Shown: in pieces, positions 8,232 to 18,149 of the stretch
Numbering within the stretch: position 1 is the stretch's first letter
Layout of the letters: every line of letters begins with the position of its first letter
Source: Gemmatimonadaceae bacterium
Lineage (GTDB): Bacteria; Gemmatimonadota; Gemmatimonadetes; Gemmatimonadales; Gemmatimonadaceae
Assembly (NCBI GenBank): GCA_030647905.1
Contig: JAUSJA010000026.1
Span: forward strand, 124,001 to 188,000
DNA length: 64,000 bases
Direction: 5' to 3'
The notes under the pieces: generated by a model
The model's database searches: none
What the model was told of the DNA's origin: nothing
Seen by the model: only the letters and a program-made list of their open reading frames with translations
Position numbers and translations under genes: made by a program

Positions 8232-11200
8232 TGCGACAAGGCCTCACCCGCTTCCTCGCGGCTGTCGCCATCGTCGCCGTCATTCTTCTGATCGCGATAT
8301 TCGCGCTCACCAACACCGACCGGGGCCGCGAACAGATTCGCAAGCGCGCGCTCGCCATGCTCGAGAACAGCTCTCACGGCATCATCAGGATCGGCCGCGT
8401 GACCGGGAATCTTCTGAACGGATTCACGCTGCACGATCTCGTGATCACGGACAGCGCCGGTGCTCCGTTCGTGACAGCCGACGAAGCGAGCGCGCGGTAC
8501 ACTTTGAGATCACTCACCTCGCAGCGTGTCGAGTTCGACGACGTGAAGCTCGTGCGCGCGATGATCGTGCTCGATCGGCAGCCCGGCGGACGGTGGAACT
8601 GGGACCGGATCTTCCCCCGCGACACGCTCACCCCGCGCGGCAGAAGAAAGACGGGATGGGGAACGTGGATCCGCTTCACGGATGTGAGTCTCGTGGACGT
8701 AGATCTGACCGTGCGCTCCCCGTGGGAGCCGAGAGTCCTCACTGGGGCCGAGAAATCCGACGTCGTGCGCGAGGCTCTCGGGCCGGAAGGCCGGCTCGTG
8801 CTCGTCGAGGTTCCGGGCGGCTACCAGAAGATCTCGAAGTTCCACCACATCAACGCAAAGCTGCCGCTGCTGCGTCTCGAGGATCCGGGATTCAGGACGC
8901 GTCGCGCCGATGTCGCGTCGCTCAGCATGCTGGCGGAGCCTTTCCGTCCGCCGACCGTGGAAGTGCGCTCGCTCGTCGGCGGCTTCGACTTTACCGGCGA
9001 TTCGGTCTGGTGGCAGAACGTCAACGCTACACTGCCCGGCAGCAAGCTCAGAGGCGGCGGCCTCTACAGGATAGACAACAACGACATGACGCTGCGCGCG
9101 CATGCCGACCCGGTCGCCGCCGCCGACATGCGCTGGGTATATCCGCGCCTCCCCGAGCGCGGGTCGGGCACACTCGATTTCGCGATGGACTGGGTGGGCG
9201 ATACGAGCATCTACATCGCGCGTAATGCCGACGTCCGCGTCGCCGATGCCCATCTCCTGGGCGATCTCGGAATGACGGTCGCCGAGGATTTTACGCTGCA
9301 CGATACCAACGTGCGGTTCACCGGTCTCGACACGCGCCTCATTCAGCAGATGTTCCCGCTCGTCAAGCCGTCTCGCTCGGGAATCCTCGCCGGTCGCGCG
9401 AAGCTCGACGGGAATCAGAAAAAACTCGCGGTGGACGGCGACGTCACGTTCGACGATCGTCGCGCCGGCCGCAATCGCGTCATCGCCGTCGGTGAGGTAG
9501 GGTTCGGCAACGGCGTGTTCAGGGCCGACAATCTTCGGCTGACGATGCGCCCCGTGCAGGTGGACCTGGCGCACGACTACGCACCCACGCTGCCGATCCA
9601 TGGAACGATCACCGGCACCGCGACGCTGAACGGCTCGACCGCCTCACGGATGACTGCCCGTGCCGACATCACTCATGTTGATCGCGGGGCGACATCGCGC
9701 ATTACCGGTACGGGCGCCATCCGCAGCTCGCCCGGCGCAAAGATGGCATCGAGCTGGTTCGATGTGGATGCACGTGTACATCCGCTGTCTCTCATCACCG
9801 CCGGACGATTTTTCCCGCAGGCCGGATTGCGAGGAGACGCTTCGGGACCAGTCCGGCTCACCGGCACCATGCGCGATCTCTCCGTTCGCACCGACCTCGG
9901 CCTTTCCGATGGCGGATCGGTCGGGCTCACCGGCAAGCTCGACCTCGCAAGCCGGGAAAAAGGCTACGACGTGGATCTGGTCGCCCGGCTGTTCAACGCC
10001 AACACCATCATGGCAAAGGCGCCGAGGACTTCGATCAACGCAACGGCATCGGCCGAGGGGCGTGGATTCGATCCGGCGACGATGCGCGCGACGCTCGTCG
10101 CCGACGCGCGATCTTCGACGTACGACACGCTCTCCCTGACCTCGGCCACCGTCCGGCTCGCGGCCGCCAACGGAATGGCGCGCGTGGACACGCTGGCGGT
10201 CGACCTTGGGCAGAGTGTCGCCGCGGCCAGCGGGACGTTCGGCCTCGCCCGCGGAATCAGTGGACAACTTCGCTATCACGTCGCGGTTGACTCACTCAAC
10301 CGCCTGGCGTCACTGCTTCCGCCTGTAGCGGAAGAAGCCGTTCAGCCGCGTCCTGGAATCCTCGCCGGCCGCATGGCCCGCGTGCGCTCCGATTCCACAA
10401 AGGAGGCAAAGGCGACGGAAGTCGAGCGTGCCGCACTGGGACGCGCTCCGCCCACGCTTGCTCCGGTTGACACTCCGCGCACGCTGAGCATAAGCGAGCT
10501 CTCCGGCTCGCTGCGGGCGGATGGCGTCGCCACCGGTAACATCCGCGACTTCGGGCTCAACGGCACCGCCAGCGGTGAGAACATCATCGCCCGCGGAAGC
10601 AGCATTCAGAGGTTCCGCGCGACGTACGACTGGACGAATGCACTGACGCCGCAGTCGCACGTTGACATAGATGCTTCGGCATCGAAGGTGCTGGCGAGCG
10701 GATTCGATCTCGACAGCGTCCAGACGCGCATCACCTACAGGAAGCCCCTGGGCACGGCGAAAGTCGTAGTCGTGCAGAACCAGACGCACGTATACAGTCT
10801 CGACGCCGACTATCTGCTCAACAAGGTGCGGAACGACCTCCGCCTGAACCGAATGGAGCTTCGGTTCGATACGACAGTGTGGGCATCGGTGCGCCCGTCA
10901 ACCGTGCACTGGGGGCAGGCGGGCGTGGACATAGACAAGCTCGAGATGCGCAACCAGAGCAACGGCAGAATCTACGTTGACGGTCTCATCCCGAAGGAGG
11001 GCCGCGCCAATGTCGAGGTCGCCGTGGACAACTTCGCCGTGCAGGATCTCATCGCGCTCACGCAGAGCGACATCAATGCGAGCGGCCTCGTCTCGTTCAA
11101 CGTAAAGGCAGCGGGAACCGCGGCCGACCCGATATTCAGCGGTTCGTTCGGCACCGAGCGCTTCTACTACAACGGCACGCTGATCCCGGAGGTACATGGG

Positions 11201-12802
11201 ATTGTCAGCTACGCCAATCAGACACTCACCGGACGCGCCGATGCCATGCGCGACGGCGAAGCGCCGATCCTCTTCGCGCACGGTACGATCCCGATCAACC
11301 TCGCGCTCACTGGAGTGACGGGATCGCGGCTGCCGAGAGACCGGCAGATCGATCTCGCTATCCGCGCGGACAGCCTGCCGCTCGATCTCTTGCCGCAGAT
11401 CAACACGATCGTCACCAACCTCAAGGGCCGCGCGGTCGCCGACTTCAAGGTGAACGGTACGCTGAATAGACCGGAGGTGACCGGCCGGTTCGATCTCGAC
11501 AGCGCCGAGGCGCGCTTCGTACCGCTTGGCCTGAATCTGAAGCGGATGGACGCATCGGTCCGGATGCTTCGCGACACCATCGTCGTGGACTCGCTCGTCG
11601 CCTGGAGTGGAGGGCGCATCGTACTGACCGGCGGTCTCGGCATCGGGTCGCTGCGCGCTCCTTCATTCGACCTGAAGCTCTTCGTCAACAACGCCACCGT
11701 GCTGGACAGCGACCAGGGAAAGCTCAGGGCGAACATGAACCTCGCCATGACCGGTCCTTTCTCCGACACTCATGTGGGCGGCACGGTGCGGATCCTGGAC
11801 GGCGTGCTGTATATCCCAAAGTCCGAGGGAAAGAAGATCATCGGAACGGATGACCCGGCGCTGTTCAGCGTTCTCGATACCGCGATCATGGCGAATCGCG
11901 AGATATTCCCGGCACAGTCGCCGCTGCTCGCGAATCTGCGGATGGACGTCGATCTCCTGGTGGATCGCGACGTGTTTGTCCGCTCGCCCGACTTCAACAT
12001 CGAGGTCTACAGCGACGGGGATCTCGCGGTGCACGTCAACCGCGCGAAGGAATCGCTCGTGCTCGACGGCGTTCTGCTCAGCGAGCGCGGCGAGTATCGC
12101 TTCCTGTCGAAGCGGTTCGACATCAACCGCGGATCGGCGACGTTTGTCAATCTGGACGAGATCAACCCGACGCTTCAGGTCACGGGCGGATACGAGGTGC
12201 GGCTCCCCGCGCGTGAGGCGATCAACATCAAGATCATCATCGGCGGGACGCTCCGTAATCCGCAGATCGCGCTCGAGAGCGACGCGCAGCCGCCGATTCC
12301 GCAGAGCGATCTCCTGAGCTATCTGGCGTTCGGACGCTCGTCTTCGTCGCTGCTTCAGCTCGAGGGAAGCGGGCTCGCCGCAAGCGACAATCTCGTTGGC
12401 GCCGGAGCCGCGCTGGCCAGTCGCCAGCTCGCCGCCGTCGCGCTCGGCGTATTCACCGATCAGCTCGCGGGAGAAGCGGCGCGGTCGCTCGGTGCCGACG
12501 TCTTCAACATTGCGCCCGCAGACGTCCAGACCGACATCGGAACCTTCCTGCGCGGCACCGAGATCGAGTTCGGCAAGTACATCAAGTCGCACACGTTCGT
12601 CGCGGCCCAGGTCCGGCCCGACCCTGCCGCCCTGAAGCGGCCCGGGCTTCTGCTCCAGCACCGCTTTGGCGGGCTCAGGGGGTACAGCATGGAGACAAGC
12701 TTCCAGCCGCGCTATCTGCTGAAGGAGCCGTCGCTCGATCCGCAGAATCCCACAACGACGAGCGTCTTCAGTCTCTTCCTTATCCGCAACTGGAGGTTCT
12801 AG
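8231..12802 (+). CDS. tamB: TamB / DUF490 translocation-assembly protein
   Basis: 1523 aa. An N-terminal signal anchor (about residues 8-28, FLAAVAIVAVILLIAIFAL) is followed by a very long beta-rich region with repeated short strands (GSGTLDFAMDW, GILAGRAKLDG, GTITGTATLNG, LKGRAVADFKVNGTLNRPEVTG). The conserved TamB (DUF490) domain occupies about the last 330 residues, with LVDRDVFVRSPDFNIEVYSDGD and LRNPQIALESDAQPPIPQSDLLSYLAFG. The C-terminus ends in Phe. It spans the periplasm and partners TamA. AsmA-like TamB proteins are thought to form a hydrophobic groove for lipid transfer. It overlaps tamA by 1 bp. Confidence 0.93.
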   Translation: MRQGLTRFLAAVAIVAVILLIAIFALTNTDRGREQIRKRALAMLENSSHGIIRIGRVTGNLLNGFTLHDLVITDSAGAPFVTADEASARYTLRSLTSQRVEFDDVKLVRAMIVLDRQPGGRWNWDRIFPRDTLTPRGRRKTGWGTWIRFTDVSLVDVDLTVRSPWEPRVLTGAEKSDVVREALGPEGRLVLVEVPGGYQKISKFHHINAKLPLLRLEDPGFRTRRADVASLSMLAEPFRPPTVEVRSLVGGFDFTGDSVWWQNVNATLPGSKLRGGGLYRIDNNDMTLRAHADPVAAADMRWVYPRLPERGSGTLDFAMDWVGDTSIYIARNADVRVADAHLLGDLGMTVAEDFTLHDTNVRFTGLDTRLIQQMFPLVKPSRSGILAGRAKLDGNQKKLAVDGDVTFDDRRAGRNRVIAVGEVGFGNGVFRADNLRLTMRPVQVDLAHDYAPTLPIHGTITGTATLNGSTASRMTARADITHVDRGATSRITGTGAIRSSPGAKMASSWFDVDARVHPLSLITAGRFFPQAGLRGDASGPVRLTGTMRDLSVRTDLGLSDGGSVGLTGKLDLASREKGYDVDLVARLFNANTIMAKAPRTSINATASAEGRGFDPATMRATLVADARSSTYDTLSLTSATVRLAAANGMARVDTLAVDLGQSVAAASGTFGLARGISGQLRYHVAVDSLNRLASLLPPVAEEAVQPRPGILAGRMARVRSDSTKEAKATEVERAALGRAPPTLAPVDTPRTLSISELSGSLRADGVATGNIRDFGLNGTASGENIIARGSSIQRFRATYDWTNALTPQSHVDIDASASKVLASGFDLDSVQTRITYRKPLGTAKVVVVQNQTHVYSLDADYLLNKVRNDLRLNRMELRFDTTVWASVRPSTVHWGQAGVDIDKLEMRNQSNGRIYVDGLIPKEGRANVEVAVDNFAVQDLIALTQSDINASGLVSFNVKAAGTAADPIFSGSFGTERFYYNGTLIPEVHGIVSYANQTLTGRADAMRDGEAPILFAHGTIPINLALTGVTGSRLPRDRQIDLAIRADSLPLDLLPQINTIVTNLKGRAVADFKVNGTLNRPEVTGRFDLDSAEARFVPLGLNLKRMDASVRMLRDTIVVDSLVAWSGGRIVLTGGLGIGSLRAPSFDLKLFVNNATVLDSDQGKLRANMNLAMTGPFSDTHVGGTVRILDGVLYIPKSEGKKIIGTDDPALFSVLDTAIMANREIFPAQSPLLANLRMDVDLLVDRDVFVRSPDFNIEVYSDGDLAVHVNRAKESLVLDGVLLSERGEYRFLSKRFDINRGSATFVNLDEINPTLQVTGGYEVRLPAREAINIKIIIGGTLRNPQIALESDAQPPIPQSDLLSYLAFGRSSSSLLQLEGSGLAASDNLVGAGAALASRQLAAVALGVFTDQLAGEAARSLGADVFNIAPADVQTDIGTFLRGTEIEFGKYIKSHTFVAAQVRPDPAALKRPGLLLQHRFGGLRGYSMETSFQPRYLLKEPSLDPQNPTTTSVFSLFLIRNWRF

Positions 12803-12838
12803 CGTCGGGGCGATGCCCGGTTGGTATCTCGGCCGCTA

Positions 12839-12887
12839 ACTTTGTATTATAAAGTACTTGACAACGCAGACCAGGGCCGGATATTCG
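12839..12887 (+). promoter_or_regulatory. Palindromic operator followed by sigma70-type promoter of the DUF4173 gene
   Basis: ACTTTGTATTATAAAGT at 12839-12855 is a near-perfect palindrome (arms ACTTT/AAAGT, inner TA/TA). Three bases later comes a perfect -35 TTGACA (12858-12863), then a 17-18 bp spacer to ATATTC/TATTCG (12881-12887). The site abuts the -35 box, so a dimeric repressor bound there would block the polymerase. The identity of the regulator is unknown. The AT-rich island stands out in GC-rich surroundings. Confidence 0.6.
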
Positions 12888-12901
12888 ACACTGAACCCCG
12901 A

Positions 12902-14437
12902 ATGGAACCCCCGATGAACTTTCCCGAACCCGCGCGCCGCTCGTGCGACACCACGATGCTCTGGGCCGTCTCGGCCGCGGTTGCCGGCCTGGGGACATGG
13001 GTGATGTACGCCGCACTGCCCGGGCTGAACTGGGTGATCTGGACGACAGCGGCGGCCGCCGGACTCCTTCTCTTCAGCCGATCGGCGAAAGTCGCATCGG
13101 GACCAGTCGTCGTTACCGGGGTTCTCGCGGCCATCATCGCTGGCGGTGTGGCCATGACCGCCGATCCGTTCATGCATGCCCTCATCTGCCTGGCGGTCAT
13201 TCAGCTTCTCGCACTTCAGATGCTGCTCGCGACCGACGGTTGGTGGACCCGGATTGCGCCGCTGTTCACCCTCGCCGCGCCTATCGTTGCGTTCGGCTGC
13301 GCCGTCATCGAGTCCGCGCGCCGCGCGCTCGAGGCATTGCACATCGTCCGGTCGCATCGCGCCATATCCGTCGTGCAGGGTCTGGCGATCACCGCTCCGG
13401 TGCTTCTCGTCTTCGCCCTGCTCCTTTCGTCCGCCGATCCTGTCTTCGCCCAGTGGCGTGCTGCGTTCGAGCACCTGCTGTCGAGCTGGGCATTTCTTCC
13501 GCGGACGGTTTTCTTTCTGGCGCTTCTCACCATCGTCCTCGGCGCCTACGGATTCGCGGCGAAAGGCGACGATGCACCGACCATCGCCGCCCTTGCACCT
13601 CCCGGCGATCGCGGCGGACGCTGGCTCGGCGCAACGGAGCGCCTCATCCTCCTCGGTGGCGTCGCTCTTCTCCTTTGGGTGTTTCTTCTCGTTCAGCTGA
13701 GCTACCTGTTCGGCAATCTCCCGATCGTCGCCGGGTCGGGGATGACCTTCGCCGAGTATGCGCGAAGAGGCTTCGCTGAGCTAACGGTGGTGGCATCGGC
13801 GAGTGTCCTGTTGATTCTTTTCGCCGAGCGATTCGGGCGCCGGGGCGAACGCGAAGTCCTGCTTCGTGCCGTGACGATCGCGCTGATCGTCGCCGTGCTT
13901 TGCCTGCTTGGCTCGGCGTTTCACCGCGTGTCGCTTTACGAAGAGGCGTATGGATTCACCACGTCGCGGCTCTATGCTCAGACCTACATGATCGTGGTCG
14001 CGATCAGCCTGGTGGCACTGGCCATCGAAGTGCGGGGCGAGATCCAGCCCCAAAGGGTATTCCGTCGCGCGGCGTCAGCGGCGGCGATCGCGTTCATCAC
14101 ATTGATCTACTGGAATCACGGGGCGTGGATCGCGAACCGGAACATTGATCGCTTCGCGACGACCGGGAAGCTGGATACCGTCTATCTCACGCGTGATCTC
14201 TCGCCAGACGCGGTTCCCGCCATCGCCGCGCGACTCACATCACTCCCCGAGCCCGCGCGGTCGGAGCTTCGCGCGGCGGTGAACCTGCGTTATCGCGGAC
14301 GGCACCGCCTTCTCGACCAGCGATGGTTCGAGTGGAATCGTGGCCGAGCCAATGCCCGGAATGCGCTGTTGCGACTGGGAATTCCGCTGCGTCTTCCACC
14401 GCGGCCAGCGGTTCAGCCGGAGGCCGCGCGGCCCTGA
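12902..14437 (+). CDS. DUF4173/DUF4153-like polytopic membrane protein
   Basis: 511 aa from the ATG at 12902 (a second ATG lies at 12914). An upstream in-frame TTG at 12821 is rejected because the promoter lies downstream of it. About ten or more hydrophobic segments fill residues 15-410 (for example WAVSAAVAGLGTWVMYAALP and SLVALAIEV). A soluble C-terminal tail follows, carrying the family-like NIDRFATTGKLDTVYLTRDL and SPDAVPAIAARL. The YGFTTSRLYAQTYMIVV segment is typical of DUF4173. The function of the family is not known. It is probably monocistronic: it has its own promoter and converges on the M20 gene with 3 bp between stops. Confidence 0.75.
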   Translation: MEPPMNFPEPARRSCDTTMLWAVSAAVAGLGTWVMYAALPGLNWVIWTTAAAAGLLLFSRSAKVASGPVVVTGVLAAIIAGGVAMTADPFMHALICLAVIQLLALQMLLATDGWWTRIAPLFTLAAPIVAFGCAVIESARRALEALHIVRSHRAISVVQGLAITAPVLLVFALLLSSADPVFAQWRAAFEHLLSSWAFLPRTVFFLALLTIVLGAYGFAAKGDDAPTIAALAPPGDRGGRWLGATERLILLGGVALLLWVFLLVQLSYLFGNLPIVAGSGMTFAEYARRGFAELTVVASASVLLILFAERFGRRGEREVLLRAVTIALIVAVLCLLGSAFHRVSLYEEAYGFTTSRLYAQTYMIVVAISLVALAIEVRGEIQPQRVFRRAASAAAIAFITLIYWNHGAWIANRNIDRFATTGKLDTVYLTRDLSPDAVPAIAARLTSLPEPARSELRAAVNLRYRGRHRLLDQRWFEWNRGRANARNALLRLGIPLRLPPRPAVQPEAARP

Positions 14438-14440
14438 GCG

Positions 14441-15841
14441 TCAGCTCTTCGTCGCGGCCGCGTACTCGTCCCAGAATACTGCCATCGCGCGCATCCCCAT
14501 CCGGAAGCTCTCCTCGCTCATCCACTCGTCCGGCGCGTGCGCGTTTTCGCCCGGCAGTCCGAACCCGACGAGAAGCACAGGTACGCCGAGCACCCGCTCG
14601 AAATCGCCGACGACGGGAATCGAGCCTCCCTCGCCGACGACGACCGGCTGCTTCTCAAATACCGTCGCCAGCGCTCGCTTCGCGGCGTCGAAGAGAGGCC
14701 CCTGGAGCTCGGCGCGCCACGGCTTTCCGCCGTGGAGATATGTCACTGTCGTCTTCACTCCCTTTGGAGCTACGCGCTCCACGTGCGCCGTCACCGCCTT
14801 GCCGATCTCAGCCGGATTCTGATCGGGAACCAGCCGGCAGCTCACTTTCGCCATCGCCTTGGAAGGCAGAACCGTCTTTGCGCCCTGGCCCGTGTATCCG
14901 CTGAGAAGGCCATTCACTTCGCAAGTAGGCCGGGACCAGAGGCGCTCGAGTACCGTGAATCCTTCTTCGCCCCCGAGCTCGGGGGCACCTGTCTCCTTGC
15001 GAAAAGTCTCCTCGTCGAATGGAAGACCGCGCATCTGCTGCCTGATTTTCGGCTCCCATTCACGCACCGAATCGTAGAACCCCTCGATCGCGATACGGCC
15101 GTTCGCGTCATGCATCGTGGCGAGAATTCTCGCCAGCGCCATCGCCGGATTGATGACAGCACCGCCGTACGCTCCCGAATGCAGATCCATGCCCGGCCCC
15201 TGCACGGTGATCTCGAAGTAAGCGAGCCCCCGCAGCGACGAGAGAATAGACGGCTGTCCCGGCGCGAACATGGTGGAGTCGGAGATGACGACTGCATCGC
15301 ACGCCAAAAGCTCCTTGTTGCCCTCCACGAAGTGCTCGAGGTTGTCGCTTCCAACTTCCTCTTCGCCTTCCGCGATGAGGACGACGTTCACGGGCAGCGT
15401 GCCGCGCGTGGAGAGATGCGCCTCCAGTGCCTTCACGTGGAGGAAAAGCTGACCCTTGTCGTCAACCGACCCGCGCGCGTAGATGTTGCCGTCCCGAATC
15501 GTCGGTTCGAACGGGGGCGACGTCCAGAGCTCGAGCGGCTCGGGGGGCTGCACGTCGTAGTGACCGTACACGAGCACAGTTGGCGCTCCGGGCGCACCGC
15601 GCCATTCTCCTGTCACGACAGGGTGGCCGGTTGTCGGATGGATCGTCGCCTTGAGGCCGGCCTGTTCCAGAGATCTCTTCAGCCATTCCGCAGCGCGCGC
15701 CACGTCGGCGTTATTCTCTGACTTTGCGCTGACACTCGGAATTCGCAGGAACTCGAAGAGCTCGTCGCGGATTCGCGTATCGTTGTCATCGAAAAACTTG
15801 TTCAGATCGGTATTGGCAATATTCGTCATTTCAGATTCCAT
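14441..15841 (-). CDS. M20-family metallo-dipeptidase
   Basis: 466 aa di-zinc peptidase of the M20/M25 dipeptidase (CNDP-like) group, probably cytosolic. Metal ligands and catalytic residues are visible: VYGHYDVQPP (His and catalytic Asp), RGSVDDKGQ (bridging Asp), AEGEEEVGS (general-base Glu and ligand), VISDSTMF (Asp ligand) and GENAHAPDEW near the C-terminus (His ligand). The lid/dimerisation domain lies between the two catalytic halves (about residues 210-370). The ATG at 15841 is used; a second ATG four codons in (15829) is equally possible. The role is peptide turnover. Confidence 0.92.
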   Translation of the reverse strand: MESEMTNIANTDLNKFFDDNDTRIRDELFEFLRIPSVSAKSENNADVARAAEWLKRSLEQAGLKATIHPTTGHPVVTGEWRGAPGAPTVLVYGHYDVQPPEPLELWTSPPFEPTIRDGNIYARGSVDDKGQLFLHVKALEAHLSTRGTLPVNVVLIAEGEEEVGSDNLEHFVEGNKELLACDAVVISDSTMFAPGQPSILSSLRGLAYFEITVQGPGMDLHSGAYGGAVINPAMALARILATMHDANGRIAIEGFYDSVREWEPKIRQQMRGLPFDEETFRKETGAPELGGEEGFTVLERLWSRPTCEVNGLLSGYTGQGAKTVLPSKAMAKVSCRLVPDQNPAEIGKAVTAHVERVAPKGVKTTVTYLHGGKPWRAELQGPLFDAAKRALATVFEKQPVVVGEGGSIPVVGDFERVLGVPVLLVGFGLPGENAHAPDEWMSEESFRMGMRAMAVFWDEYAAATKS

Positions 15842-16073
15842 TTTCGAGGATTGCGTTGAGTTTCTGTCGCGTCAGGCCGTCGCCACTTTAACACGCTTCC
15901 GGTCGCACCGCCGACGGCGATCCACAGTAGCATCGGGGGAAATTAACGCGTCCCCCAATTGGATGTGCCGATCCGGGCCCTGCTTGCCTTCCGGAGCGAA
16001 CGAAGCGTAGTTCAGAAGGCGTTTACGGATGGCCGGCATAGAGCCGGCCTCGTAGACGGCACCGAACGAGCGA
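15842..16073. other. Divergent intergenic region with two hairpins
   Basis: 232 bp between the M20 and YyaL start codons. It holds two perfect inverted repeats: GGGGGA/TCCCCC (15935-15956, 10-nt loop) and GGCCGGC/GCCGGCC (16031-16049, 5-nt loop). The second lies 24 bp upstream of the YyaL start. I found no convincing promoter pair in either direction and no gene. Confidence 0.5.
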
Positions 16074-18131
16074 ATGGCCAATCGACTGGCGGAGGAGACG
16101 AGCCCCTACCTGCTCCAGCACGCGGACAATCCCGTGGACTGGTATCCGTGGGGCAAGGACGCGCTGGAGCGCGCGCGCATCGAGGACAAGCCCATCCTCC
16201 TCAGCATCGGATACGCAGCATGCCACTGGTGCCACGTGATGGCCCACGAATCGTTCGAGAACGAAGCCACGGCGCAACTGATGAACGAAAAGTTCATCAA
16301 CATCAAGGTGGACCGCGAAGAGCGTCCTGACCTCGATGGGATCTACATGCAGGCCGTGCAGGCGCTCACCGGTCACGGCGGCTGGCCGATGACGGTATTC
16401 CTCACGCCAGTTGGTGAGCCGTTCTACGGCGGTACTTACTATCCGCCCGAAGAGCGCCACGGAATGCCGTCGTTCGCCCGGGTGCTCAACGCAGTCTCGG
16501 ATACGTGGAAGAATCGCCCGGACACCGTCGCCCAGACGACGCGCCAGGTAAAGAACATCTACGATTCCGCGAAGATGCAGGCGCGGAGTGAGGGGGCGCT
16601 CACTTCGCACGCTCTCGATCTGGCATATCGTGGCATCGCCCAGAAGTACGACGTGCGACATGGAGGTTTCGAGGGCGCGCCCAAGTTCCCTCCGACGATG
16701 TCGCTCGACTTCCTGCTTCGATACTGGCGGCGGACCGGAACCGGCTACGCCCTCGAGATGGTGACGGACTCGTTCCGGAAGATGGCCCGCGGCGGGATCT
16801 ACGATCAGGTCGGAGGTGGATTCCACCGCTATACGGTGGACGCGATCTGGCTGGTACCCCACTTCGAGAAGATGCTGTACGACAATGCGCTGCTGGTGCG
16901 GTTTGGCGCGCATCTCTGGCAGGCGACGCACGATGATGAATTCAGGCGCGTGACGGAGGAGACGATTCGGTGGGTGGAACGCGAGATGACGTCGCCCGAT
17001 GGAGGATTCTACTCGTCGCTCGACGCCGACAGCGAGGGCGAAGAAGGGCGGTTCTACGTCTGGTCGCAGGCCGAGCTCGATGCGCTGCTTGGCTCGGATG
17101 CCCAGCTCGTGAGGACCTATTACGGTGTCAGCGCAGTGGGGAACTTCGAAGGCGAGAACATTCTGCACGTTCGTTCCGATTTTTCTCTCGCCGCGGCAAG
17201 AGCGGGCATCTCACCGAAGCTCGCTGAGCAGATAATCGCCGATGCCAAAACGACGTTATACGAGGCACGGACAAAGCGGGTGTGGCCCGGCCGGGACGAG
17301 AAGATTCTCGCGGCATGGAACGGACTCATGCTGCGCGGTCTCGCTACCGCCGCGCGCGCGTTCGAGAGCGACGACCTCCGGCGGCTTGCCGTCCGAAACG
17401 GCGAGTTCCTGAGCCGGGAGATGATCCGCGACGGGCGCATCATGCGATCGCACACCCGAGGCACGAGCCGCATCAACGGTTTTCTCGAGGACTACGCCGC
17501 GGTCGGGCTGGGATTCCTCGCGCTGTACGAGCTCACGTTCGACGTCTCGTGGGTGATACGCGCCACCGAGCTCGCGAACTCGATGGTCACCTGGTTCTGG
17601 GACGAGCAGCTCGGCTCGTTCTTCGACGCGCCGAGCGACGGCGAAGAGCTGATCGCGCGACCTCGCGACGCCGGCGACAACGCGATGCCGTCGGGCACGT
17701 CGCTCGCCGTGGATCTCCTTCTTGGTCTCTCCGAGCTCACACACGACGCGGACATGCGGCGCCAAGCGACGTTCGTACTCGAGACGCTGGCGACGCCGCT
17801 GATCCGCTACCCCGGCTCGTTCGGACACCTGCTCACCGCGGCGGACATGGCGGTCAATGGTGCGGTCGAGGTCGCGATATCCGGAAAGCCCGGTGACACC
17901 GGGTTCCGCGCGCTGCAGCATGAAGTTGCCATTCACTACGTCCCGTCGCTGGCGCTTGCCGGCGGCAGCGACGATTCAAACGGGAGTATTGCGCTGATGG
18001 ACGGACGTCTAGCCCAGGACGGCAAAGCGACCGCCTATGTGTGCAGATCCTACGCGTGCGAGGAGCCGGCGATGACGCCCGCAGTGCTCGCAACGCAGCT
18101 CGAGACAGCCGGCCGTCTGTCCCAGTCGTGA
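16074..18131 (+). CDS. YyaL/DUF255 thioredoxin-like protein (SPATA20 family)
   Basis: 685 aa, full length. The N-terminal DUF255 thioredoxin-like domain (residues 1-165) opens with the near-invariant [21 protein letters not shown] and carries CHWCHVM in the redox position, then [14 protein letters not shown] and [11 protein letters not shown]. The rest is an (alpha/alpha)6 barrel resembling N-acylglucosamine 2-epimerase/cellulase folds (for example [44 protein letters not shown]). The family is widely conserved, but its reaction is not established; a redox or sugar-related role is commonly guessed. It converges on nadC (18 bp). Confidence 0.9.
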   Translation: MANRLAEETSPYLLQHADNPVDWYPWGKDALERARIEDKPILLSIGYAACHWCHVMAHESFENEATAQLMNEKFINIKVDREERPDLDGIYMQAVQALTGHGGWPMTVFLTPVGEPFYGGTYYPPEERHGMPSFARVLNAVSDTWKNRPDTVAQTTRQVKNIYDSAKMQARSEGALTSHALDLAYRGIAQKYDVRHGGFEGAPKFPPTMSLDFLLRYWRRTGTGYALEMVTDSFRKMARGGIYDQVGGGFHRYTVDAIWLVPHFEKMLYDNALLVRFGAHLWQATHDDEFRRVTEETIRWVEREMTSPDGGFYSSLDADSEGEEGRFYVWSQAELDALLGSDAQLVRTYYGVSAVGNFEGENILHVRSDFSLAAARAGISPKLAEQIIADAKTTLYEARTKRVWPGRDEKILAAWNGLMLRGLATAARAFESDDLRRLAVRNGEFLSREMIRDGRIMRSHTRGTSRINGFLEDYAAVGLGFLALYELTFDVSWVIRATELANSMVTWFWDEQLGSFFDAPSDGEELIARPRDAGDNAMPSGTSLAVDLLLGLSELTHDADMRRQATFVLETLATPLIRYPGSFGHLLTAADMAVNGAVEVAISGKPGDTGFRALQHEVAIHYVPSLALAGGSDDSNGSIALMDGRLAQDGKATAYVCRSYACEEPAMTPAVLATQLETAGRLSQS

Positions 18132-18149
18132 CCGAGATCAGGCCATCGT

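Noticed and set aside
12821-12901. Earlier TTG start for the DUF4173 protein
   Set aside because: The operator and -35/-10 promoter lie downstream of it, so it would not be transcribed from that promoter.
14537-15721. 394-codon plus-strand frame opposite the M20 peptidase
   Set aside because: Shadow of a gene with all catalytic motifs on the other strand.
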